Shown piece by piece: positions 1-7,271 of a stretch of DNA of 48,440 bases; positions within the stretch are counted from its first letter, which is position 1; each line of letters begins with the position of its first letter. Made by a program: the position numbers and the translations under genes. The stretch is from contig VHCZ01000016.1 of the NCBI GenBank assembly GCA_016871535.1, positions 1 through 48,440 on the forward strand, read 5' to 3'. The DNA is from Verrucomicrobiota bacterium. GTDB taxonomy: Bacteria > Verrucomicrobiota > Verrucomicrobiia > Limisphaerales > SIBE01. The notes below the pieces were generated by a model. That model was not told the origin of the DNA, searched no databases, and saw only the letters and a program-made list of their open reading frames with translations.

Positions 1-123
1 TTTTTCGCCAGACTTCGTTGCTTGCTCCTTACAGATCCACTTCGGGATATGCTCGTCGCTCGCGCCTCGTCTGGCCGAAAAATCCCTTGCCGCGAACGTG
101 AGCGTATTTATGAAATGGACCAC
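1..123 (-). repeat. Family A miniature element, partial copy cut by window edge
   Basis: Reverse-complement copy of the left half of the element at 1642-1915, nearly identical. It contains the hairpin arms TTTTTCGCCAGAC / GTCTGGCCGAAAAA and ends with the terminal inverted repeat ...GAAATGGACCAC at 123, followed by TTA (124-126), the same trinucleotide that flanks the full copy. The remainder lies outside the window. Confidence 0.85.
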
Positions 124-126
124 TTA

Positions 127-393
127 GCTTAGCTTAGCTCAGGAGCAGCGTAGCGTGAGGAGGGTCTGATTTTCCTGAGTGAGCCATTCACAGATAATAC
201 ACCGCCGGAGCCGAAATAGGACGTGGAATTCGTTATGCGTCAACCCGCGCTCACGCTTGACCGCTCGGCAGCGCGGGAAGTAACCTCCTTCCGCTTCCCG
301 GATAGCCAGCGGCGCCCCGGCTTCTCTACGAGCGCATGACGGAGGCCCTGGTCAGTCCGTGTTGGCGCTAACAGACAAATCTTGGAGATCGAT
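127..393. other. Intergenic stretch, no gene recognised
   Basis: No convincing coding region was seen. A GGAG motif at 384-387 lies 6-9 bases before tandem ATG codons at 394 and 397 and is a credible ribosome binding site for the downstream aldolase-like gene. GCTTAGCTTAGCT at 127-139 is a short direct repeat next to the element end. Confidence 0.5.
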
Positions 394-1632
394 ATGATGA
401 GCAACGCTACCTTTCCACTAAATCTTCACCAGCGAGCCAGTTTAGAATCCCAACGGGATTCTGCCCCAAAGCCCAGGGTTGCGAGGCACGGGCTACCCTG
501 GGGAATCGGGGGAACACGGGATCAACCTCAACGGAGTTGCGTCTTTGGCCAATCGGAGAGGCGCAACCCCCTTGGGGTTGGTTCCTCCTCGTGCGCTCTA
601 ACCCGGGTAGCTCGTGCCTCGCAACCCTGGGCTGGAGGACGCAATCCCTTTGGGATTGGCGACAGCAATCCACTGAGCCGTGTAAGGAGCAGAGAGGACT
701 GCCGCACTCCAAGATGCTGGCGCGTGACAGGTCGCGCCAGTCGGTTCATGACATTGGCGGCCATCATCACGGCTGCGCTGGCTTTCGTCCCGGCGGCTCG
801 GGCGCAACAACCACCGAAACAGGCCCCGCAAGGACAGCCGGCGAAGCCACCAGCGCAGGCGCAGGCAAAGCAGGAACCCATACCGGCTCCCGGCACGCTG
901 ACCTTCAACACCGTGATCACCAAATTGAAGGCCGGGAAGCAGGTATTCAGCAACACCCTTACCGAACCTGATCTCGAGGCCGCGAAAAAGGTTTGCGCAG
1001 GGCAGGATTTCATCTGGATCGAAATGCAGCACAGCACGCTGACCTGGCGCGAAACGCAGAACCTGATCGAGGTGATCGCCAAGGCCGGCTGCATTCCCTT
1101 CGTGCGCGTGCCGTCCGCCAACGTCGGCGACATCCAGAAAGCCGTCGATGCCGGCGCGCTGGGAATCGTCATCCCTATGGTCTCCACGGTGGAGGAAGCC
1201 CGCAATGCCGTCCAGTTCGCCAAATTTCCGATTGGCAATCGCGAGAGCCCGAACACCAAGCCGTGGGGTCATCGGAGCGCGGGGAACAATCGAGCCACTG
1301 CCATTTGGGGACCGGGCTATGCCAACAACGCCAACAACAATATTCTCATCATGATCCAGATCGAGAATCCGGCGGGCGTCGGAATGATCGACACCATCCT
1401 TGATGAGGTCGAGGGCATCGATATCGTGATGGTGGCGAGCAACGATTTCGGCATCCAGGCCGGCGACCGCGATGGCTCACCGACCTACAATGCGCGCGAA
1501 GAAATCGTCCGCAAATCCGTGCTGGCCCATGGCAAGATCCTGGCCGGTCCCTCGAGCTGGCAGAAGCGCCCCGGTTACATGTTGTTCCAAGGCCGTCGCT
1601 CCGCCACGACGACGGGATATGAGGCGAAGTAG
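394..1632 (+). CDS. HpcH/HpaI aldolase-family protein, exported, N-terminus expanded by repeats
   Basis: The C-terminal ~250 residues match the HpcH/HpaI aldolase/citrate-lyase TIM-barrel family. Visible motifs are WIEMQHST, the glycine-rich AGALGIVIPMVSTVEEA segment, and IMIQIENPAGV followed by IDIVMVASNDFG, the usual metal/substrate-binding region. A hydrophobic segment MTLAAIITAALAFVPAARA at ATG 748 looks like a signal peptide, followed by a Pro/Gln/Ala-rich linker. The tandem ATGs at 394/397 carry a GGAG Shine-Dalgarno, while ATG 748 has none. A palindromic element (445-659) and a second repeat piece (692-724) lie in frame between them, so the native N-terminus was probably stretched by insertion; start 748 is the alternative. 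The C-terminal tail after FQG does not look family-like and may be frameshifted just before the element at 1642. Reaction inferred from family only. Confidence 0.7.
   Translation: MMSNATFPLNLHQRASLESQRDSAPKPRVARHGLPWGIGGTRDQPQRSCVFGQSERRNPLGVGSSSCALTRVARASQPWAGGRNPFGIGDSNPLSRVRSREDCRTPRCWRVTGRASRFMTLAAIITAALAFVPAARAQQPPKQAPQGQPAKPPAQAQAKQEPIPAPGTLTFNTVITKLKAGKQVFSNTLTEPDLEAAKKVCAGQDFIWIEMQHSTLTWRETQNLIEVIAKAGCIPFVRVPSANVGDIQKAVDAGALGIVIPMVSTVEEARNAVQFAKFPIGNRESPNTKPWGHRSAGNNRATAIWGPGYANNANNNILIMIQIENPAGVGMIDTILDEVEGIDIVMVASNDFGIQAGDRDGSPTYNAREEIVRKSVLAHGKILAGPSSWQKRPGYMLFQGRRSATTTGYEAK
445..659. repeat. Family B nested palindromic element, copy 1 (215 bp)
   Basis: Begins GAATCCCAACGGGATTC and ends GCAATCCCTTTGGGATTG. 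Inside are CCCAGGGTTGCGAGGCACG and its inverted partner CGTGCCTCGCAACCCTGGG, plus CAACCTCAACGGAGTTG and CAACCCCCTTGGGGTTGG. The same order of nested palindromes occurs at 41254-41471. Confidence 0.85.
692..724. repeat. Short repeat shared with 34861-34892
   Basis: The segment beginning AGAGGACTGCCGCACTCCAA matches 34861-34892 with one difference (GATGCTGG against GACGCTGG). At the second site it is half of an element bounded by CCCATGAACCG; here only this part is present. Confidence 0.7.
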
Positions 1633-1641
1633 GGCAACTTA

Positions 1642-1915
1642 GTGGTCCATTTCATAAATACGATCACGTTCGCGGCAAGGGATTTTTCGGCCAGACGAGG
1701 CGCGAGCGACGAGCATATCCCGAAGTGGATCTGTAAGGAGCAAGCAACGAAGTCTGGCGAAAAAGAACTGCCGCCCTTCGGGTTGCGCCGAATTTTGCCT
1801 GGGGCTGCGTTGCTCCTCGGTCACAGCCCCACTGGCGGGGGATGCTCGCTCGTCGCGCCTTGCCCCAGGCCAAATTGGGCGCAACGAACGTGAGCGTATT
1901 TACGAAACGGACCAC
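1642..1915. mobile_element. Family A miniature inverted-repeat element, complete (274 bp)
   Basis: Terminal inverted repeats of about 34 bases: GTGGTCCATTTCATAAATAC at the left, the reverse complement GTGGTCCGTTTCGTAAATAC at the right, both continuing to a CACGTTCG block. Flanked by TTA at 1639-1641 and 1916-1918, a probable 3-bp target duplication. Inside are two back-to-back hairpins: one with arms TTTTTCGGCCAGAC / GTCTGGCGAAAAA (about 1685-1766), one with arms GTTGCGCCGAATTTTGCC / GGCCAAATTGGGCGCAAC (about 1783-1884). No transposase is encoded, so any mobility would be non-autonomous (inference). Confidence 0.8.
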
Positions 1916-1931
1916 TTAGGCTCGCGCGATT

Positions 1932-2774
1932 TCACTGAGGAAACTTCAACTGGAAGAACACTCGCGAGAAATTCGTGACGATATTGGGCGAGACCGTGAA
2001 CCGATCAGACGTAATCGAACCAAGGGAAACCCAATTCGTAGTATTTGTCGCGACATCTGGGGATCCAAGGACTTCAAACGTTCTTCCTAAAGTCCCGGAT
2101 ACTGCGACCTCGAGCCATTTGTCTTTCAGTAGAGCGATGCTCGTAATCCTCGGCGTTACGACCTGAATCGGCCGCGTCAGGTAGTACAGTCTCACTTGCC
2201 GAGCTTGATTGGCCACGGCTGCGTAAACGTATTTCCCTGAATCTTCGATCGTCGGCTTCCAGTTAATGGAGATGTTTGTTGTCGCCCCTTTCAAAGAATT
2301 CGTGATTCTCAAGAAATCATTGGGGGATTGGCTGTTGAAGGGATTAGCATCGTCGTCAGTTCCAATCAATGCGACGGAGCGTTCTGTGAAGTCCTGAATC
2401 CGACACAACAACGAAATGCTCTGGCCGGGAAAAACGTCCGTTGGATTGGATGGCGCGATTTCAATGTTCGGCCAGGTTGCGTTCGATGGTTTCCACGAGT
2501 TGCGAACGGCACCGCCCCATCGAGATCCTAATCCGGAATAATTAGCCCGAACTCCTTTTCGAAGTTCATGACCGTCCGCAAGCAGTGAAAATCCGAAACC
2601 GGTGTCGTTTGTCCGATACCACCCAGCGGGCGAATTCGTGATTCCAGGAATAGTGCCCTGATACCATTCGTGAACTTTGCTGTGCGGCGTGTCTTCCAAG
2701 CACAAGAAATTCAAACCGTCATTTGCGAACCGAGAATCCAAATACAATTGTGTCGCTCCAGGGATCGACTCGCC
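1932..2774 (-). pseudogene. C-terminal part of secreted lipase-like protein, after in-frame stop
   Basis: Continues the reading frame of the hydrolase at 2775-3467 directly after an in-frame TAG (2775-2777): the text runs CPSP-stop-GESIPGATQLYLDSRF. It holds HSKVHEWYQGTI, typical of the end of the hydrolase region in similar verrucomicrobial proteins, then an Ig-like stretch (DSGKYVYAAVANQA) and a C-terminal segment of the type GRTFEVLGSPDVATNTTNWVSLG found at the ends of large secreted verrucomicrobial proteins. Together the two parts make a polypeptide of about 511 residues. It would be lost unless the stop is read through or the base is an error. Confidence 0.65.
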
Positions 2775-3467
2775 CTAGGGAGACGGGCAAATTGCCACAT
2801 TTTGGTAATAGTTGTCTGCAAAAATGACGTTGTTCAAATTGTTCAAAACTACGACTGCTGTGTCTCGGGCAGCCGGACAAATAGCACCAAAGAAAACGCA
2901 ATCTGCATCAGTGAGCGGATGCGGATCAAGCGTTGTCAGATGATCGACCCAGACTCCTTGTTCTCCCAACAAGCGCGCTATCTCAGAAACGACCCCTCCG
3001 CCCCGGCTGTGCCCAATCAAATGAATTGGCAGCTTTGCAAATGCCCGCACCGTAGTACCGTTTCCAAGATCAATGGCTCGCGTTAAATAGGGGACAACGA
3101 GTGAAGCCACATCGGTTGAATTCGCAGGGTCAGTGAATCCAGCAACTGTGTGCCAAAAGACTTTTACGACGATCTCGGCGTTTGTCGTAAACGCACTGCT
3201 TGGAAGTCCTGACTCCAATTTGAAGATTTGCACGGACGGACTGCGCGCAATCGAAGGCCATTGGATCTCCATTCGGTACACCGAAGTATTTCGGCCTGCC
3301 CGCAAGGCGACATTGCTCGCCATCGTATCAATCCAATCGGGGTAATTGTTTCCAAATTGGAATCCATGCGTAATCACGGTGACGCTTGCCCCCAAACACG
3401 GCAGTATTGAGAGGAAAAGCGGGATACAAAAGGAAACCTTACCCAGCATGGGGCCGGTGGTTATCAC
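2775..3467 (-). pseudogene. Secreted alpha/beta-hydrolase (lipase-like), N-terminal part
   Basis: Signal peptide at the N-terminus (hydrophobic FCIPLFLSILPCLGAS); ATG at 3449 (MLGKVSF) is an alternative start. The catalytic core shows HGFQFGNNYPDW, an oxyanion-type HG motif, and the nucleophile elbow GHSRGG, with LTTLDPHPL downstream as candidate acid and histidine region. These are features of lipase/PGAP1-like alpha/beta hydrolases, so an ester-cleaving exported enzyme is inferred. The frame ends at TAG 2775-2777 but continues coherently after it (1932-2774), so the gene appears broken by one point mutation, for example CAG to TAG. Confidence 0.7.
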
Positions 3468-3591
3468 GAATAACCTTCAGCGTCAATTTCCGTACCAGCA
3501 CCCAACAGATCAAGAAATCATCTTCGTCCTGCGTGGCGAAATGCCTCTTGCCGGCAAGGTCCGGCCTGGCCTGGCCGTCAAATCCCGGCCC

Positions 3592-3837
3592 CTATTCGAT
3601 CTCATCTCCACTCGGCGCTTGCCCAGTGGTGAGGAATGTCTTGATCAACTCGCCCTCACCGCAAACCACCATCTCCGGGAATCGCTTGAACCACTTGCCC
3701 TCTGGCACCTGGGGGTGAGTATCCATCCATCGCAGCATCAACCGGAGTTGCAGGCTGGAAATGTTTCGTTGCTGAATTCGCTCAAGGAGATGTGCGTAGA
3801 GAGGCGGCGGTAGATTCTGGCGGCGAATCCTTGGCAT
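3592..3837 (-). CDS. Small conserved hypothetical, possible toxin partner
   Basis: 81 residues, starting MPRIRRQNLPPPLYAHLLER, with the conserved-looking block PEGKWFKRFPEMVVCGEGELIKTFL. The ATG lies 3 bases after the stop of the 69-residue gene at 3841-4050, so the two are translationally coupled. Size, pairing and order resemble an antitoxin-toxin operon, but I do not recognise the fold and no toxin motif is visible. Function is open. Confidence 0.6.
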   Translation of the reverse strand: MPRIRRQNLPPPLYAHLLERIQQRNISSLQLRLMLRWMDTHPQVPEGKWFKRFPEMVVCGEGELIKTFLTTGQAPSGDEIE

Positions 3838-3840
3838 GAT

Positions 3841-4050
3841 TCACTCGCCGTAAAATCCCCTGGTCATAGCGGACTTTAGACGAATGATCTCAGCCGGGTC
3901 TGTAGTATTCGCCAGGCGGTCGGCCAATTCCCCCAATTCGTCGGCGCTGAGCTGGCGGCCTCGAGCGAGCTTCAGCGCATATTGAATAACTTTTGCCTGC
4001 TCGTCCGGCGGCAGATCGTCAATTTCTTCGATTACTTTGGCCGCAGTCAT
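3841..4050 (-). CDS. Small acidic helical protein, antitoxin-like
   Basis: 69 residues, MTAAKVIEEIDDLPPDEQAKV..., mostly charged helix, with the 'DLPPDEQAKVIQYALKLA' pattern common in small antitoxin-like proteins of type II modules. The stop is 3 bases before the start of the 81-residue gene, and the start is 3 bases after the stop of the ORF at 4054-4323, so all three appear to be one operon. Role inferred from size and arrangement only. Confidence 0.6.
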   Translation of the reverse strand: MTAAKVIEEIDDLPPDEQAKVIQYALKLARGRQLSADELGELADRLANTTDPAEIIRLKSAMTRGFYGE

Positions 4051-4053
4051 GGG

Positions 4054-4323
4054 CTAAGAGTACGTTGCTCGGAATTCGCCGACAAGACTCAAGAACGCAC
4101 TGTGAACTCGCGAAAGCCTTCTACGAGTCGGGATCGAGCTTTCTCGCGATGCGGCGGAGCTTGCCGCCTTAGCCAAGGCTTCCCCAAGCAGGCGATGACA
4201 GTCTCGCCAACGTTCGGCACGCTCTGGACCGGCTCCATTCTCCCACGCGTAACCAGCCTCGAAGACCGCCTCAATGGAGTTGTTGGCTAGCGTTTCAGTT
4301 CGCTCATCCGCTCCATGACCCAC
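4054..4323 (-). CDS. Small hypothetical protein, first gene of the three-gene cluster
   Basis: 89 residues from ATG 4323, overlapping the last 36 bases of the prepilin-like gene in another frame. It ends TAG 3 bases before the antitoxin-like gene, which is the main support that it is real. It is helical and Arg/Ala-rich (YAWENGAGPERAERWRDCHRLL). No family recognised; it could be an upstream leader ORF rather than a protein gene. Confidence 0.4.
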   Translation of the reverse strand: MGHGADERTETLANNSIEAVFEAGYAWENGAGPERAERWRDCHRLLGEALAKAASSAASRESSIPTRRRLSRVHSAFLSLVGEFRATYS

Positions 4324-5192
4324 AAGTAGTCCGTCCGCGGTTCAGCCGGAAAATCCCCGGCCACCGCGCCGCGAACACCAGGGCGAACGGTCCCGTTGGG
4401 TCCGGTGACGGACCAGCGATGAAGCTCGGTGTGGCCGTCTGCAAACGAGAAATTGGCCCCGCCATTATGAAACGAGGCCGGCAGGTTCGCCCACTCATAG
4501 CGCCCCAGCCGAAGCATGAAGAATCCGTCGTTGAGCGTGTCCGGATGTTCGTCGAGAAACAGAAAAGTCGATGCCGGATTACGAATATCAGCCGTCTTGA
4601 AGAACTGCCGGAAATCCCGATTGAACTCATCGAGCAGCGCGCCCGGATCGCCGACCATCAAGTTCAACGAATAGCTGCGCAGCCGCGGGCCGTTGTCGGC
4701 CAGGGCGCGGTCCGCCGGACACTTGAATGCCTTGACGGATTTTCCGGCGTATTCACCGAGCAACGCTTGCGTGAGCAGGACCGCGTTGGTGTTGTCGGGA
4801 TCCGCTCCCCAGGACAGGTTCTGATTGGCCCAGGTGTTTCGCTCCTTCCGGGTCTGATCCGCGCCGTGGTTGTTGACGCATCGATCCTCATTCGCATCCG
4901 CGTAAAGCCGCCAGGCCAGGGTCAACTGGCGGGTATGGTTGAGGCAGGTAATTCCGTTTGCTTTGGCCTTCGCCCGACTCAACGCTGGAAGCAAAATCGC
5001 CGCGAGAATTCCAAGAACGGCGATGACGACCAGCAGCTCGATCAACGTGAAAGCGAGGGTCTGTCGAAGCCCTCCGGGACCGCGGGGCAGGCTGAGAGCC
5101 TGTCTGAAAATTCCGTGGGGTCCTGTTTTCGCGGAAAGGGCTGTATGGCGAGACGCGACGATCGCGCAGATCGAAATCTCGGAGAAAGACAT
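4287..5192 (-). CDS. Type IV prepilin/pseudopilin-like protein (verrucomicrobial DUF1559-type)
   Basis: Contains the class III prepilin cleavage and transmembrane segment LAFTLIELLVVIAVLGILA, followed by ALSRAKAKANGITCLNHTRQLTLAWRLYA, hallmark of the large prepilin-like families of Verrucomicrobia and Planctomycetes, and later FSFADGHTELHRW near the end, the usual H-X9-DG-type tail. The likely mature part begins about 5050. The residues before FTLIE have no native start: the frame runs into a truncated family A element (5096-5165) and the only ATG (5190-5192) lies beyond it, inside the antisense of another gene remnant. The original start has probably been separated from the gene by the element. 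Localisation to the inner membrane/pseudopilus is inferred from the family. Confidence 0.8.
   Translation of the reverse strand: MSFSEISICAIVASRHTALSAKTGPHGIFRQALSLPRGPGGLRQTLAFTLIELLVVIAVLGILAAILLPALSRAKAKANGITCLNHTRQLTLAWRLYADANEDRCVNNHGADQTRKERNTWANQNLSWGADPDNTNAVLLTQALLGEYAGKSVKAFKCPADRALADNGPRLRSYSLNLMVGDPGALLDEFNRDFRQFFKTADIRNPASTFLFLDEHPDTLNDGFFMLRLGRYEWANLPASFHNGGANFSFADGHTELHRWSVTGPNGTVRPGVRGAVAGDFPAEPRTDYLWVMERMSELKR
5096..5165. repeat. Family A element, truncated left end only
   Basis: GAGCCTGTCTGAAAATTCCG followed by TGGGGTCCTGTTTTCGCG matches the left terminus of the element at 11660-11932 with few changes, and the match continues through ATGGCGAGACGCGACGA. The remaining ~200 bases and the right terminus are absent; the sequence passes straight into a gene fragment at about 5165. 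Confidence 0.75.
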
Positions 5193-5709
5193 GGCCGGCC
5201 AGATTCAACAGGCCGTGGACAACGGGGCCGTCGGAGCCTTCACGCACGGCGGCATCGGGGACGATTTGATCACGAAGAAAAAGGTCGAGGTGCTGGCCCG
5301 GGCGGTGGACTTGATCAAGCAACGGAAGGTGATTGCAGGAGTCGCAGGCCACTCCATCGAAGTGTCGATGGCGTGCGAGAAGGCCGGAGTCAAACCCGAC
5401 TTCTACATGAAGACTTTCAACAGCAAACAAGATTGGTCGGCCGGCCCGCCGAACCGGCTCGACAGTGTGTGGGAGGAAACGCCGCAAGAGACCCTGGCGT
5501 TCATGCAGGAGGTCGAAGTGCCCTGGATCGCTTACAAAGTGCTCGGCGCGGGCTCGATTCATCCGCGCGAAGGATTTCAATACGCGTTCCAGAACGGCGC
5601 GGATTTTCTCTGCGTCGGCATGTTCGATTTCCACGTCACGGAGGACGTCGAACTCGCGCAAGCGGCGCTGGAGAAATCCCGAATCCGAAACCGGCCCTGG
5701 TCCGCGTAG
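5163..5709 (+). pseudogene. C-terminal fragment of a conserved PVC-group TIM-barrel-like protein
   Basis: Coherent coding sequence EISEKDMAGQIQQAVDNGAV through the end, with AFTHGGIGDDLI, GVAGHSIEVSMACEKAGVKPDFYMKTF and WIAYKVLGAGSIHPREGFQYAF. I associate this pattern with a conserved planctomycete/verrucomicrobial family of about 300 or more residues whose members usually carry a signal peptide. Here only about 180 residues remain: the 5' half is replaced by the truncated family A element. An internal ATG at 5191 could start a short product, but function is unlikely. Confidence 0.6.
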
Positions 5710-5748
5710 AGTTCAGTCGCTGTTTTCATCCGCGAACGAACGCTCCGC

Positions 5749-5886
5749 TCCCCCTCACCCTGCCCTCTCCCTCGGGGAGAGGGAGCAGCGTAGTGCCTGA
5801 GTCCGGCAAGCCCAACGCGTCAAGGCATGCTCCAGCGCGGGAAACGATTCGCCTCTCCCTGAGGGAGAGGGCCAGGGTGAGGGGGA
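5749..5886. repeat. Family D palindromic element (CCCTCACCCT ends)
   Basis: Outer arms CCCCCTCACCCTGCCCTCTC and GAGAGGGCCAGGGTGAGGGG are inverted, each containing its own hairpin (CCCTCTCCCTCGGGGAGAGGG; CCTCTCCCTGAGGGAGAGG). Related sequences are at 12000-12119 and, in short form, inside hsdM at 42807-42831. Confidence 0.8.
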
Positions 5887-5910
5887 GGAAGGCGAGCTTG
5901 CGCACCGTTG

Positions 5911-6245
5911 TCGTGCAATCGCCGAGCGCCCCAGCCACCAGAGAATTGCCAAGCTCCAGGAAAAGCTCCCGCATGCGCGGGGACTTGATCGATTTGAACG
6001 TGCCCGCCTGGTTAGTCCGGTTTGACCCGGCCGAGTCCCACGGCCTGGAAGTGATCATCGAGACACTCCGTTCCGACCCAGAACCGGGCCAGCGCGCCTT
6101 TGCGGCCTACCTGCTCAGGCAAGCCGGACCGGCGGCAGGAGCGGCGATTCCTGCGTTGAAGGCGGCTCTTAACGACAAAGCCGACATCGTTCGTCGAGCC
6201 GCGGCCAGTGCCTTGAGAAAGGTCGATCCCGCGGTTGGAAAGTGA
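5911..6245 (+). pseudogene. HEAT-repeat protein, C-terminal remnant
   Basis: The last ~85 residues contain two HEAT/PBS-lyase-like repeats: GQRAFAAYLLRQAGPAAGAAIPALKAALNDK followed by DIVRRAAASALRKVDPAVG and TGA-type ending. Such repeats normally occur in long arrays in secreted or cytoplasmic scaffold proteins of this phylum. The upstream portion is repeat DNA (family D), so the fragment lacks its N-terminus and any start signal. Confidence 0.5.
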
Positions 6246-6586
6246 GCCTCTTCGTGGGGCGAACATCCCCCCATTTTTGTGTCCTGTGGCAAGGGCGAGA
6301 ATTCTCCCAAGCAAAGCTTCGCGCATTGAACCCTCGAACAGATTTTTGGACCACGGATTTCGCGGATTTCGCGGATGCAGAAGTGTTCTGATCCGTGTTA
6401 TCCCTGTAATCCGTGGTTGAATCAGGTTCGTGGAGAAGCGGAATAGGCGACCAATCACCCCAGATAGACCGACCGCCTCATGCCTCTAACCACGACTCAA
6501 GAAATGACCGGGGATTGCCAAGCCAGGTGTAGGCGAGGACGCCCCCGCGTCAGACGTTTTCCCTGAGCAATCAACGGACACAAACC
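6246..6586. repeat. Gene-free stretch with family E repeat (6349-6434)
   Basis: 6349-6434 carries GACCACGGATTTCGCGGATT and its inverted partner AATCCGTGGT, ending TTGAATCAGGTTCGTGG; the same block, including the tail, is at 12143-12228. The rest, up to the universal stress gene, shows no coding signal or obvious regulatory motif. Confidence 0.75.
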
Positions 6587-7147
6587 ATGAAAGCTAAACC
6601 AACCAAACGTCACGGAGACGTGATCCTCGAATTCGACACCGGCGATGAACCCCTGCTGGCCGCCGCAGGCCGTGTCAGCGCAGACTCTCTGTTCCGATTA
6701 AAACGGATTCTCGTCCCGATCGACTTCTCGGACTGCGCGAAGAAGGCACTGCGCTATGCCATCCCGTTAGCCAGCCAGCACCGGGCCGCCTTGACCTTGC
6801 TTTACGTGGTGCCCGCCAATTACGCGGTCGGTGAATACGGCGGCATCGACTATGGCTCCCTGGAAGCGGAGATGCGCGCGAGCGGGGAACGGCAACTCGC
6901 CTCGCTGATTGTGGATGAAATCGGGGACCAGGTTCCGGTTGACCCGCTGGTGCAATGCGGCTCGCCCGCCGCAGAAATCGTCGCCGTCGCGCGGGGCATG
7001 CCGGCGGATCTGATCGTGATTTCCACCCACGGACGCACCGGCCTGAAGCATGTGCTGTTGGGCAGCGCCGCCGAGTATGTGGTGCGTCACGCGCCTTGCC
7101 CGGTGCTCGTCGTCCGCGAGTACGAGCGCGAGTTCGTGGTCGAGTAA
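6587..7147 (+). CDS. Universal stress protein, UspA family
   Basis: 186 residues with one Usp domain at about 38-180. It opens with FRLKRILVPIDFSDCAKKALRYA (beta1 and the Asp of the ATP-binding type) and contains STHGRTGLKHVLLGSAAEYVVRHAPCPVLVV, matching the nucleotide-binding pattern G-2X-G-9X-G-(S/T). About 37 N-terminal residues precede the domain. Cytoplasmic nucleotide-binding stress protein by family. Starts at ATG 6587 with no strong Shine-Dalgarno; it stands alone between repeats. Confidence 0.9.
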   Translation: MKAKPTKRHGDVILEFDTGDEPLLAAAGRVSADSLFRLKRILVPIDFSDCAKKALRYAIPLASQHRAALTLLYVVPANYAVGEYGGIDYGSLEAEMRASGERQLASLIVDEIGDQVPVDPLVQCGSPAAEIVAVARGMPADLIVISTHGRTGLKHVLLGSAAEYVVRHAPCPVLVVREYEREFVVE

Positions 7148-7161
7148 GACCTGCTCCTGGG

Positions 7162-7271
7162 CCATGAACCGAAGACCGTGCGGACCGCAGCCTTTAGGCT
7201 GCTTCCGCGCACTCTCCGCAGTCGAGCGTTGAAGCGGCCTCAAGGCCGCGGTCCGAAAAGACGGTTCATGG
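7162..7271. repeat. Family C element (CCATGAACCG ends), copy 1
   Basis: Bounded by CCATGAACCG and CGGTTCATGG. Inside are CGGACCGCAGCCTTTAGGCTGC and GCGGCCTCAAGGCCGCGGTCCG. It lies between convergent genes, and the stop codon of the downstream minus-strand gene (7266-7268) is formed by its last bases, so it may also act as a terminator-like hairpin. Other copies: 14353, 21271, 34775. Confidence 0.8.

Noticed and set aside
445-659. CRISPR array
   Set aside because: The regularly placed units are inverted palindromes of different sequence, not direct repeats with unique spacers, and no cas genes are in the window.
407-1272. Long antisense ORFs opposite the aldolase-like gene
   Set aside because: Open frames are expected opposite GC-rich coding sequence; their translations are low-complexity and unlike any family.
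1639-1915. Overlapping ORFs of 80-odd residues on both strands
   Set aside because: They lie wholly inside the family A element, match its inverted repeats, and have no independent coding character.
4419-6245. A single 608-residue protein on the plus strand
   Set aside because: The first two thirds are antisense of the prepilin gene and repeat DNA; only the last ~85 residues (HEAT repeats) look like protein.
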